NCBI GenBank assembly: GCA_907163375.1
Contig: CAJQUW010008964.1
Span: forward strand, 834,501-898,500
DNA: 64,000 bases
DNA from: Prostheceraeus crozeri
Taxonomy: Eukaryota; Platyhelminthes; Polycladida; Euryleptidae
Direction: 5' to 3'
A program made the position numbers and the translations under genes. This document shows, in pieces, positions 45,634 to 55,313 of this stretch. Position 1 is the stretch's first letter. Every line of letters begins with the position of its first letter. The notes under the pieces were generated by a model that ran no database searches, was not told the origin of the DNA, and saw nothing but the letters and a program-made list of their open reading frames with translations.

Positions 45634-46979
45634 TGGCAAAAGTCTGTAACGAGATTCAGAGAATCACAATCATAATGCATCCCATGCTTTTTAAATGGAT
45701 GTTTCAAGATTAACGAGCAATGAAGAATTATTTGGTATTAGACAATACAGGGTAGAGCCGAGACAACGCATATTCTTCACAAATGAATAGCTGAACAGCT
45801 TGGAGTAGGGGTCAAAATACCTGATGCAGTTCTTGGGACAAGATGGGGGAAATCGTATGAGCAGCCGAGAAATTGCATTGAGAGACCAAAACTCCAGGCG
45901 GCTGCGTGAGTGCAAAGCTCGCGGATCTTTGATGATCTCGCTTTTCATGGGCAGATGTGTTTGTAAATAGCTTGAAGCTTTCACGTAAGATTTAAACATC
46001 ACGATTGAACATCTCACTTTTGTTTTTCATATACTGTACATTCTTTTGCATAACAAGGACGAAGTGCGTGTTCCAATATCAATTGTGATTAAATGTTTCT
46101 GGTGTTTCGTGAAAATAATGGAAGAGAAGTCATAGTCCTTTATGAACTTCTCGGGGACATTGTTAATTGCTTGATCAGTTAGAAGAATTCCCACGACAGC
46201 AAAACTAGAACAAAATATTAGCAGTCCAGACGTACCTCACATTGAGCAAGTATTGATGCAATAAATCTGTGAAAAATGAAATGCGAACATGTGTTAAAAA
46301 GAATGAAATGAGGCGTAGTCATTAGAAGTGATTCTGAAAGAGGAGTTAATGTGATTGCAGAACTTCATTTCATAATGCAGAATAATATGTAGTAAAAAAT
46401 CGATAATGCCGTGTTAGATTAAAAAAGGTTGTCTTCGCATATTATGATGAAGATAACATTTATTCGCCGCTCCTCGATGGAAGAGGTCTCACAGGATGGG
46501 AACCGGGTCGGATATATCGGCCAATTTTTGGCAAATTATGCTTGAATGATCAATTATCATACTTCAAGATCTTCAATATTCACTCAACATGTTTTATTAT
46601 TCAGAAAATAGAGACATGAGTATTCATGAGCTAAAATGCATGGTTCAGAAACTAAAATCACTTGCCTTGGCATAATAGACTTAGGTGTATCATACTAATG
46701 GCTTCATTGCACTTCAAACAAGATTCTTAATTGGCGAATATATAGGAAGAAGAAAACAGAAAAAAGGAAGTGAGTTTAAGCCAACTTTATGAATGATGAT
46801 TTGAAACAATGAGCCTGTGTTTTGAGTAAGCGAGAGGTGTTATAGCGAATGAGTATCTGGAAGCTTTGTCATAAATTGCATATAGTGAATGTTGAGGGTA
46901 CAATGTCCTTTTGGCTAGTCGATTGGCCATCAAGTCACTATGGTCAAAGTTGAGTTCATATTCCTAAATATATGTCTTC
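45634..46979. other. Region upstream of the AACS start codon
   Basis: Expected to contain the 5-prime UTR exon and promoter of AACS, but I could not identify a TATA box, CpG-rich segment or upstream exon with confidence. The 108-codon minus frame at 45691-46017 has no recognised domain. Confidence 0.4.
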
Positions 46980-47210
46980 ATAAATAGATATGTGCTATCG
47001 CAAGGTGTGCTTGCTTTTCAATTCAAACCGCAGATGCGACTCGCACCTGCGAATGAAATATTTCAAAAATTATCATATCTCACAGACTTCGTTTTTCATT
47101 ACTTGCTCTGTACAGTCTTCGTGTTCTGCACTAGTCTTTAAATCCATTAATGGAATGATTCCTAGGAAGATGTTTGTCGTCGAAGATCATATCCTAGCCA
47201 AAGTTTGATC
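46980..47210 (+). mobile_element. Possible LINE fragment
   Basis: A 72-codon frame ends CSALVFKSINGMIPRKMFVV, reminiscent of the LINE block F-LLVFKxLNGxAPxYL. The preceding HISQTSFFITCSVQSSC would match HISPILxSLHWLPV in degenerate form. No further domain is seen. Confidence 0.4.
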
Positions 47211-48099
47211 CTAGCCATCAACCTCCAACATCATTAGTCTTCGTCATGATTGCAAACCTAACAAATCATAACTCGACTATGCTCAACACAATGTTTATGG
47301 TATTTCAAGCTAGAAAGGAAGTCAAGGTTATCTGAAAGATGCGCGAACCGGTCGTGTTTCCAAAAATTCAGGCATGGCCTTGGTTTCCTCTGTGGAAGAA
47401 ATTCTGAGCGTTGTCATGAGCTCGCCTCTTATTGGCTGGGTCAAGCAGTCATTAGATCTGAAGCTAACGAGCGTTTATTGCATACCTGTGATGGAATGAT
47501 CACTAGCGCAACAGGGGTACCTGGGTTCGATTCCCAGCGCAGAATATCAGCCTATGCGTTCATTTTCGTAAAGAGCGGATGGAATTATCATTTATCAAGC
47601 AGAATCCTATAGTGGGAAAATGCGAGTCAATTCAAGCCCATACGATACAATAACATGAGTGGGAGTATTGGAGGTGAATGGAGCATTGAGAGCAGCATCA
47701 GATCGAAAATGGATCGGTTGATTAAAAATTCTTCCGCGCCAATGTTATTTAAGTGACAGTAATTTGCGATATGATTTTGATTGGAATTTGATACTGAAAT
47801 AACCATATCAAAGAAAAACTTTCTGCCTCATATTTCTGTCCCCGATATCCAGTTGCGAGTAATACTTTAAGTAGCCTACTAGAATCTAATCAGAAGTAAT
47901 TGATCAAATTAAAAAGTAATCAACTTTTGTCGAAATAATCACTAGACTAGCATCACAACTTTTTTCAGTTGGAAAATTCACAATGTCTTTCTAATTATTT
48001 GGTGCACCCTATTATCACTAACTTACATTCCGGTTACTTTTTCATCACTTACTCACGGAGTGGGTGCTTTCGGTATATCGAAAATGTCGAATTCGGATG
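47211..48099. other. Intergenic stretch with a tRNA-like B-box
   Basis: At 47516-47545 CCTGGGTTCGATTCCCAGCG could fold as a T-arm with a perfect B-box, but no matching acceptor stem or anticodon arm could be placed upstream. It is probably a tRNA-derived SINE scrap rather than a tRNA gene. Confidence 0.4.
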
Positions 48100-48194
48100 A
48101 ATATAAATGAAATAATCGGTCGATTAATGGGCTACCTATTACCGATTAACCGGTAATCGGCCGATTAGAAAAATCACCGATCGGTACACCTCTA
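48100..48194. mobile_element. Possible hAT terminal region
   Basis: Read on the minus strand it begins TAGAGGTGTACCGATCGGTG, followed by ATCGGCCGATTACCGG and several ATCGG/CCGAT inverted motifs. TAGAGGTG termini with internal inverted repeats are common in hAT elements. The other end was not found within the window. Confidence 0.35.
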
Positions 48195-48590
48195 TATCAA
48201 TTTACTTTTTCACTTAGTATATATTTATCATCCTTTATATAGTTGTAAGGTAGTAGGGTTTTATATAGTGTTTTATGCTGCGTTATCCTTTATCCTTGTA
48301 CCTATCAACATTTATAGCACATTGCTAGAATCCTTCAGGACCCATGTCCTCTATTGTGAAGATGAAAGAAATGAAAAAAATGCTACAGTATATTTACGGT
48401 GCTATGTTTTATTCATCTACAAAATATGGTGAGGAAATGAAATACTTAGCATGATTAAAAAATGAATAGGAAAAAGTATGAAATGGATAAAGTTAGTTGC
48501 CGCACACGGGAGGTTTCGATTAGTCATCATCAAAAAGACAATTATGTTAAGAAATAATGTTTAAAACCAAAAAAACACAAAGATACTGCC

Positions 48591-48628
48591 CGACGTTTCG
48601 TGTCACCGACACATACTCATGGGATTTC
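48591..48628 (-). ncRNA. Candidate degenerate hammerhead ribozyme of the Penelope element
   Basis: Minus-strand CATGAG, then GTGTC-GGT-GACAC (a small stem II hairpin), then GAAACGTC follow in the order of a hammerhead core. Penelope elements are known to carry such ribozymes near their ends. The first box is CCATGAG instead of CTGATGAG, so catalytic activity is doubtful. Confidence 0.4.
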
Positions 48629-48681
48629 GTGAATCTATACAATTGAAATAACAATGCTTATAAAGGCGGGGCATGTATTCA

Positions 48682-49920
48682 TCAGCGGTAATCACTATTC
48701 ATCAGCTCGTGTTTTCGGTTCATTGTAGGTTTGTGAAGATCAATAAGTTTAGCTTCAGAGATCCGAGTACGGACAGGGTCAGTCTGACAATCAAGAAAGT
48801 CAATACTAAAATCATCAATAGATGAAAGAGAATCAGGGTGAATATTGATAATCTGTTCCGAGATGGCACTCTTATTACCCAAATTAACAACACTGCGACG
48901 ATGCTCATGAAAGCGTAAATAGAAAGGACGGCTAGTAGAGCCGATGTAGACATCGTTACAAAGGTTACAACGCAAGCTGCAAACAACATAGCGCGATTCA
49001 CAGTTATAGTGGTTGGGCAATTTGCGACATATGTCGCAATCGCAAGTACTAGTGCGGTTGCTAGAAAAACTGTCACGTAATTGCTTACCGAGCTTGTTGA
49101 CTATGTTAACAGGGATACTGTATTTTTTAGCAAGTTTTTTTATTTTGCGAGTACAACTATCACTGATATAATTAACTTTGAGATAGGGGTCATTATCACT
49201 GCGAACAACATTGGTAGAGCGGTTAGGGGAAATATTTTTGCTAGTGTAGTTTTTGAAGCCATTATCGTTAAGTCTTTTTTGCATAATATTTATACAAACC
49301 TCCGTATAAGTATCATTGGAACAACGTTCTTTGACATATTTAAAACTATTCGAAACACAGTTGCTTTTTACAAAACACGGAACCCAACTATCAGCTTTCA
49401 TGCTGATGCCGGAATGACAATCTTTAATATACCAACTATACTCGATCGTATCAGAAACACTGATACTGACATCAAGGAAATTTAAAAGGTTGTTTTTTGG
49501 TATCTCCAAAGTAAACTCTATGTTTTCCTTGATAGAATTGAAAACATCCAAAATAACAGGGAAGTACGAACTATCAGTAGGAAAAGGTCCAATGATGACA
49601 TCATCAATGTAACGATAATATATGGAAGCAATTATGTCATGGAAAGTAAGTTTGTCCAAAGCCAAAGTTTCAATGCTGTGCATAAAAATGATGGCACACG
49701 GCGGGGCGAAATGCGCACCCATAGGACATCCTTGAGTTTGTAAATAGACTTTCTGGTTGTACTGTATTTCGTAATTGTAGCATACGAAATTAAGAAAAAC
49801 TCTTAAGTCATCAATCTCAAACCCGCAGTTATCAATTTTGCTCCAATAAAGGTGGGCAAAATCCAAAACAGCTTCTATACCATCAGATATAGGAATGTTA
49901 TTATAAAGATTAACTACGTC
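48682..49920 (-). CDS. Penelope-type reverse transcriptase with GIY-YIG endonuclease, partial
   Basis: A long intact frame of about 410 codons. It opens with VDVVNLYNNIPISDGIEAVL, then has TQGCPMGAHFAPPCAIIFM and YYRYIDDVIIG (catalytic YxDD, about residue 85 of the open part), a linker, and a C-terminal domain with CDCDICRKLP, CNLCNDVYIGSTSRPFYLRF and HEHRRS, the GIY-YIG nuclease and its cysteine motif. The enzyme copies its RNA at nicked target DNA. The N-terminal third of the polymerase is missing, so this copy cannot move by itself. The absence of frameshifts suggests a young insert. Confidence 0.92.
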   Translation of the reverse strand, partial: DVVNLYNNIPISDGIEAVLDFAHLYWSKIDNCGFEIDDLRVFLNFVCYNYEIQYNQKVYLQTQGCPMGAHFAPPCAIIFMHSIETLALDKLTFHDIIASIYYRYIDDVIIGPFPTDSSYFPVILDVFNSIKENIEFTLEIPKNNLLNFLDVSISVSDTIEYSWYIKDCHSGISMKADSWVPCFVKSNCVSNSFKYVKERCSNDTYTEVCINIMQKRLNDNGFKNYTSKNISPNRSTNVVRSDNDPYLKVNYISDSCTRKIKKLAKKYSIPVNIVNKLGKQLRDSFSSNRTSTCDCDICRKLPNHYNCESRYVVCSLRCNLCNDVYIGSTSRPFYLRFHEHRRSVVNLGNKSAISEQIINIHPDSLSSIDDFSIDFLDCQTDPVRTRISEAKLIDLHKPTMNRKHELMNSDYR

Positions 49921-50010
49921 AATCTTTGATCTCTTGATTGACGTAGTTTCTTTTTACGTTTCTTCATTGACGTAGTAATTGTCTTTTTGATGATGACTAA
50001 TGAAATGGAT

Positions 50011-50460
50011 AGTATTGGACTTAAGGAAAAATATAGTGCATCAAGAGCAGAATTAGGATTTAAGAATTGTATGAATATAGTAAGTTAAAGCATTGCTACT
50101 GATAAACAAGCTTGCTGTAAAATTTTTGACGGATAAAACATGTATAGGAAAGGCTGAATTATGCATATACAGCTGAAAGATTAAGTAAGCATAATATCTA
50201 GACTCAATGTATGCTTATTGTCATATATAGTCGGCTTGTTTAAATTTCCATGATTCAAATTTTAAAATGATATATGTATGATATATCGTTTTGTAAGTGA
50301 AAATGATTCGGTTAAAATTTTACAATAATCCTATTTATCGACATCTTGGCTTCAACTTTCATCTCACTCATCCATGCAACCCTATGCCACTTAAACAATA
50401 GTTCAGGTGTCTGTGATTTATGAATTTGATAAAATATTATCCAACAAGTTGCTCAAAGTT
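50011..50460. other. Intergenic stretch, nothing recognised
   Basis: AT-rich with no coding or repeat signal seen. Confidence 0.5.
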
Positions 50461-50640
50461 GAGGTCTCCGTGGCAAGGTGGTTAATTTCTTGGCCTAGCG
50501 ATCTCTTGGTCGACAACTTTAGTTCAAGTGTCACTGACAGTAGGCAGGAAGTGCACCTGAACTGAAAGCATCACAACACTCTAAAAATCTGACTATATCA
50601 GCACCGTACAAGACCACAGTTGGGGAATGATGACATTGAA
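50461..50640 (+). repeat. tRNA-derived SINE, copy 5
   Basis: Head GAGGTCTCCGTGGCAAGGTGG, then GGCCTAGCGATCTCTTGGTC, then the body with AGGCAGGAAGTGCACCTGAA and TCTGACTATATCAGCACCGT. The B-box is eroded (GACAACTTTAGTTCAAGTG). Confidence 0.78.
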
Positions 50641-50730
50641 GTTTCATTCATTTTGACAAGTTACTAAAAGAGCTGTCATGCTATCAGACATTTAAACGCA
50701 TGCTAGGAAATAAGTATCGGCATTTTAGTC

Positions 50731-50875
50731 CGGCAGCCAGAACGAGTTTCTGCAGGGAACGAGGCCGAAAGTGAGACTCACAGAATGATGTGCACCATAT
50801 GCCTACTACGAATCTGCGCGTCTGCCTAGTTTTGCATGGTTCCTCTTCTTGTCAGACACGATCAAAGAAAAACAC
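50731..50875. repeat. Left copy of an inverted repeat flanking the Copia element
   Basis: CCAGAACGAGTTTC, GCCTACTACGAATCTGCGCG and GGTTCCTCTTCTTGTCAGAC occur here on the plus strand and at 55155-55313 on the minus strand, about 85 percent alike by eye. Confidence 0.85.
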
Positions 50876-51136
50876 AAATTAATCCAAAGACATGGAATGT
50901 CTTCAGGTCATTTCTTATTATGTGCATGTGTTATTATAATGTTTCTGATTGGCAACGTGTGCGAGAATGTGGCTAAATGTGGAGTAAATGGCTCAAAATG
51001 GTAGTGTTTGCCGACATTAGGAGACTTGCCAAATCTGATTGCGTTTGGTTTCATAGACAGATTTGCATAAACATAATAGGAAATGTTCTGAAAACATTTT
51101 ATGTCAAAAATTATGACTCTGGGCTTCTTATGATTC

Positions 51137-51406
51137 TGTTGAGATTACAATCCTCATTTACGTATTTTCATTTCTATGTCTGTGTAGTACTAATCCATGG
51201 ACTGCTCACTAATCATTATGTAGTATAATACTATGTACTCCCGTCAGTGATATCATTCTATCTCCTTTTTCTGTAATATTGATATCATGGATAGTGCTCC
51301 ATGAATATACATTTGTATTTTAAATCAGTTGGATATTTAAAACTAAATACAGACTTCCTAGAGGAAAGGCGACTTCTCCTACGTCTACAGAATGGCCACT
51401 TTAACA
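51137..51406 (+). repeat. Copia element 5-prime LTR
   Basis: 270 bases starting TGTTGAGATT and ending CTTTAACA. It appears identical to 54817-55086 over the whole length by eye, with TGTT...AACA inverted ends. It should hold the promoter and poly(A) signal. The start of the gag frame (51392) lies inside its last 15 bases. Confidence 0.93.
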
Positions 51407-51577
51407 GGTTATGGGCCCAGCGATACAAACTGGAGAGGCATACATTTCAACGGTCTAGCAGAATCATACAACATTTGGGAAGTAAGATTTCTGAATTATT
51501 TATGTACTTTAGATCCAGCATTACAAAAAGCAATATTACCAGCAGATTACGATAATGAATACACAAGCCAAAAATAA
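51392..51577 (+). pseudogene. Copia gag, N-terminal remnant
   Basis: MATLTGYGPSDTNWRGIHFN is the usual Copia gag start, in which the first codons overlap the LTR end and primer site. After about 60 codons the frame breaks and the next recognisable part is the zinc-knuckle region in another frame. Roughly 200 or more codons of capsid are missing, so the copy cannot build its own particles. Confidence 0.8.
51407..51421 (+). promoter_or_regulatory. Primer-binding site for an internal part of initiator tRNA-Met
   Basis: GGTTATGGGCCCAGC starts directly after the LTR. It is the complement of the anticodon stem-loop region of animal initiator tRNA-Met (GCTGGGCCCATAACC), not of its 3-prime end. Drosophila copia uses the same site, through a cleaved tRNA half. 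Confidence 0.9.
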
Positions 51578-54500
51578 CCCAAGAACGGTAAAGACATACT
51601 CAAACGAAAGCATATGTCATTCTTGCGGTGGAAAAGGACATCTTTCTGCTCAATTCAAGAAGAAAGATAGCCTATACCGTAATTTTTGCCATAAACGTGG
51701 ACACACGGATAAGGTATGTTTTCGAAAGAAGAAAGAACATAACCAACCAACCACTGCATCGACTACATTCAGTTTCATGATGAATGACGAAGATAATCAT
51801 TCCTTTAATCTACTTGTAGACTGCGGTGCAACAACGCATATAGTAAATTCAGAAGATCAATTTATTGCATTTGACTCAACTTTCGATGCCTCTAAACATT
51901 TTGTTGAAACGGCAGATGGGCGTCGAAGCAATAAAATTGCAGTTGCTAGAGGAGTCGCTAAATTTACAGTTACTGATTTGAATAATAGGTCATGTACTAT
52001 CATTCTTAAAAATGCTTTACTAGCGCCAACATTTCCTGTTAGTTTGTTTTCTGTCAAATCAGCAATCGAAAACGGAGCCAGTGTTTTTTTTAACAACAAA
52101 ACTGCAGAATTACATTCTGGTGATACGACTTTTAAATTCTTACAACAAGGCAACTTATATTTTATGCCTCTTTGTAACAACAACTCCTCTACAATAATTG
52201 TGACATCAAAGACATTAAATGAATGGCACCTAACCCTTGGGCACATGAATTATGAAGATATAATGAAATTACAAGATGTAACAGAAGGGATGAAAATTAC
52301 AGACAAGGATAAGCCATCAAATTGTAAAATTTGCTCTATGAATAAACAGACAAGGTTACCCAAAACAAATGACATAAATGTACCTCTTGCTTCGAAACCT
52401 TTACAAAGGATACATTCTGATGTCTGTGGACCTATAGAACCTGTTTCAAGTAATGGATACAAGTATATTATAAACTTTGTTGATGAATATTCAAGTACAG
52501 TGTTCGTATATTTCATGAAAACAAAGAATGAAACTACACAAGCTCTAAAATCCTTCTTATCCGACATTACCGATATTGGTGTACCACAAGAGATCCATAG
52601 CGACAATGGAGGTGAATATATGAATAATTCATTTAAACAGGTATTAATTAATCACAGAATAAAACACAGAACTACTGCACCATACTCATCATATCGAAAT
52701 GGTAAGGCAGAGCGAATGTGGAGAACACTCATGACTACATCCAGATGTCTCATAGCCGATGCGGCTTTACCAAGAAACATGTGGCCTTATGCTGTAAGAC
52801 ATGCGCAATACCTGAGAAACAGAAGCTTCCAGCGAAGAACGTCAAGTACCAGTTTTGAACTTCTCACTGGATTAAAACCAGATTTACAAAATCTTCATCA
52901 ATTTGGCTCTCCATGCACAATGTATAAAGAAGGAGCAAAAAGCAAACTTGATACACGCGGAGAAGACGGTATCTACCTTAGCATCAACCCACAAAATAAT
53001 GCATATTTTGTTTTTAAACGAAGCACAAAGCAAGTTGTTTCTTCAAGAAATGTACAGATACATCGTATGCATGAGCCATCAATACCTAAGTTAAACAATT
53101 CATCAGGAGAAACAGATCAAAGCCAAGAGGACATAAGCGAAACAAACAAGGAATCAAAAGATGAATATGATATAAATACAATCGAAAGACGCTATCCTAT
53201 CAGAGAAAGAAGACCCCCTGAGTATCTCAATTATGATTGCTTTGTCACATTGGACTATACATACATGGCGATGACACGTATTCCTGTAACATTCAAGGAT
53301 GCCATGCAAGATGAAAATGCTGCATCATGGAAAACTGCAATGGATTTTGAAATCAAAAGCTTAGAAGAAAATAATACTTGGGATCTTATACCTGTACCAA
53401 AGAATAAAAACGTTATTAAAGGTAAATGGGTTTACACTATAAAACAGGCAAGTGATAAGAATAAAGTAGTTTACAAAGCAAGATATGTTGCAAAAGGATA
53501 CAGTCAAAGTTATGGCATAGACTATGATGAAACTTTCTCGCCAACTACTCGTTTTACAACTATTCGAACATTACTTCAAATAGCAGCAAATGATAATTTA
53601 ATACTACATCAACTGGATGTAAAAACAGCTTACCTTAATGCACCAATAGACAAAGACATATATATTCAACAATCTGAAGGTTATGAACATAATTCCGAAA
53701 ATGGTGAGATACTTGCATGTCGTCTAAACAAATCAATTTATGGTCTAAAACAAAGCGGCCGAAGTTGGTATATGACTCTAACGAAATTTTTGAAATCGCA
53801 AGGTTTTATAGAAAATGAAGTCGAACCATGCACCTTTACAAGGGCAGATAGAGAAACCATTGTTCTATTTTGGGTCGATGATATCATTATAGCTTCGTCC
53901 AACATAGATCATATTTCGCAACTGAAGACTGCTTTAAATGAACGTTTTAAGATGGATGACAGGAATGAGTTACATTGGTTTCTTGGAATTGACTTTACAC
54001 GGTTACCTGATGGAAGTTACGAAATGAGTCAAGAACGATACATTGAGGCAATCTTACAATGATTCGGAATGACTGATGTTAACTGCGTGCGAACTCCTGC
54101 GGATTGTGGAATTAAACTTACCAGGTCATCCGAAGAAGAACACGAACCATTCTTGAAACGAAACTTCAATTACAGACAAGCTGTAGGAAGCCTGATATAT
54201 CTAATGACAGGTACACGTCCAGATATATGTTGGATTACATCTAAGCTATCACAATTTTTAGGGAAACCAGGAATTCAACACATGACAGCAGTGAGGAGAG
54301 TTCTACGATATCTTCAAGGAACGAAACATTACAAGCTATGTTTTTCCAGATCTTCTGGTATTCTTACTGGATTTTGTGATTCAGACTGGGGAAACGACCT
54401 TGATGATCGGAAGTCGACTACAGGGTTTATACTCAATCTTGGAAGTATGCCTATAAGCTGGAAAACAAAGAAACAACAATCAGTCGCACTATCATCATGC

Positions 54501-54908
54501 GAAGCCGAATATATGGCTATGGCTGATGGTGCTAAAGAATCAATTTATCTACAAAGTATTTGTAATTCTCTTGGATTGAAACAAGAATGTACTACGATAC
54601 ACTGTGATAATGAAGGAGCATTGAAATTATTGGCAAATCCAGGGAAGCAACATAACAGAACGAAACATATTGACATAAGATTTCATTTTGTGCGCGAATT
54701 AAACAGCGTTACATTTCAGCATGTTACTAGTGATGATTATTTAGCAGACTTTCTAACCAAGCCTCTAAACATTATAAAATTTCTTAATGCGATTCAACAC
54801 CTTCGGATTGAAGGGGTGTTGAGATTACAATCCTCATTTACGTATTTTCATTTCTATGTCTGTGTAGTACTAATCCATGGACTGCTCACTAATCATTATG
54901 TAGTATAA
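51555..54908 (+). pseudogene. Copia pol polyprotein with one premature stop
   Basis: Zinc knuckles with missing cysteines (CHSCGGKGHLSAQF, then FCHKRGHTDKVC); aspartic protease LLVDCGATTHIV; integrase with HLTLGHMN, CKICSMNKQ and the catalytic residues in HSDVCGP, IHSDNGGEY and KAERMWRTL; reverse transcriptase with LDVKTAYLNAPID and FWVDDIIIA (W where Y is usual); then RNase H with FCDSDWGNDLDDRKSTTG, SSCEAEYMA and IHCDNEGAL. A single in-frame TGA at 54060-54062, where relatives have an arginine (CGA to TGA at a CpG), splits reverse transcriptase from RNase H. The frame otherwise runs from 51555 to 54908, ending inside the 3-prime LTR. Confidence 0.92.
54805..54816 (+). promoter_or_regulatory. 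Polypurine tract of the Copia element
   Basis: GGATTGAAGGGG lies directly before the 3-prime LTR, the expected site for second-strand priming. Confidence 0.75.
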
Positions 54909-55086
54909 TACTATGTACTCCCGTCAGTGATATCATTCTATCTCCTTTTTCTGTAATATTGATATCATGGATAGTGCTCCATGAATATACATTTGTATTT
55001 TAAATCAGTTGGATATTTAAAACTAAATACAGACTTCCTAGAGGAAAGGCGACTTCTCCTACGTCTACAGAATGGCCACTTTAACA
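54817..55086 (+). repeat. Copia element 3-prime LTR
   Basis: Same 270 bases as the 5-prime LTR, with no difference seen by eye. It is followed by CGTATTATTC, which is not a copy of the left flank. Confidence 0.93.
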
Positions 55087-55154
55087 CGTATTATTCGCTT
55101 AATCAGAGAAAACATAGAAAATTTCATTTTTATCAAAAAACTTGCAACCAGCGT

Positions 55155-55313
55155 CCATGTTTTTCTTTTATCCTGTCTGACAAGAAGAGGAACCATGGAA
55201 AACCAGGCAGACGCGCAGATTCGTAGTAGGCAGAGTATGCCTACATCTTTCTCTAAAAGTCTCACAATCGGCCTTGTTCCCTCCTGAAACTCGTTCTGGT
55301 TGCCGAATTATTT
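55155..55313. repeat. Right copy of the inverted repeat flanking the Copia element
   Basis: Reverse complement of 50731-50875 with extra bases around GAGAAAGATGTAGG. The two copies face each other across the retrotransposon. Confidence 0.85.

Larger units (their letters stand above)
48470..50010 (-). mobile_element. Penelope-like retroelement, 5-prime truncated, with inverted end
   Basis: The coding region runs from about 49920 to 48682. Beyond it, minus-strand sequence contains ACACGAAACGTCGGGCAG (48591-48608) and then TAATTGTCTTTTTGATGATGACTA (complement of 48522-48545). That last 24-base string occurs again in inverted orientation at 49976-49999, beyond the 5-prime end. In addition, AACTACGTCAATC and GATTGACGTAGTT are complementary at 49912-49950. 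Inverted and partly duplicated ends are typical of Penelope insertions. Confidence 0.85.
51137..55086 (+). mobile_element. Ty1/Copia-type LTR retrotransposon
   Basis: A 3950-bp element: LTR, primer site, shortened gag, pol with protease-integrase-reverse transcriptase-RNase H (Copia order), purine tract, LTR. The primer site type and compact LTRs resemble the GalEa group of marine invertebrates. The LTR identity indicates a recent insertion. The 5-base flanks GATTC and CGTAT do not match, so one side may have been rearranged. Confidence 0.93.

Noticed and set aside
47516..47545. tRNA gene suggested by a perfect T-arm and B-box
   Set aside because: No acceptor stem, D-arm or anticodon arm fits upstream; more likely a tRNA-derived repeat fragment.
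48720..49485. Two long frames, 48720-49076 (minus) and 49081-49485 (plus)
   Set aside because: They overlap the Penelope polymerase in other frames or on the other strand; their peptides have no domain.
54060..54062. Programmed stop readthrough in the Copia pol
   Set aside because: Copia elements do not use a stop between reverse transcriptase and RNase H; a CGA to TGA change at a CpG is the simpler reading.
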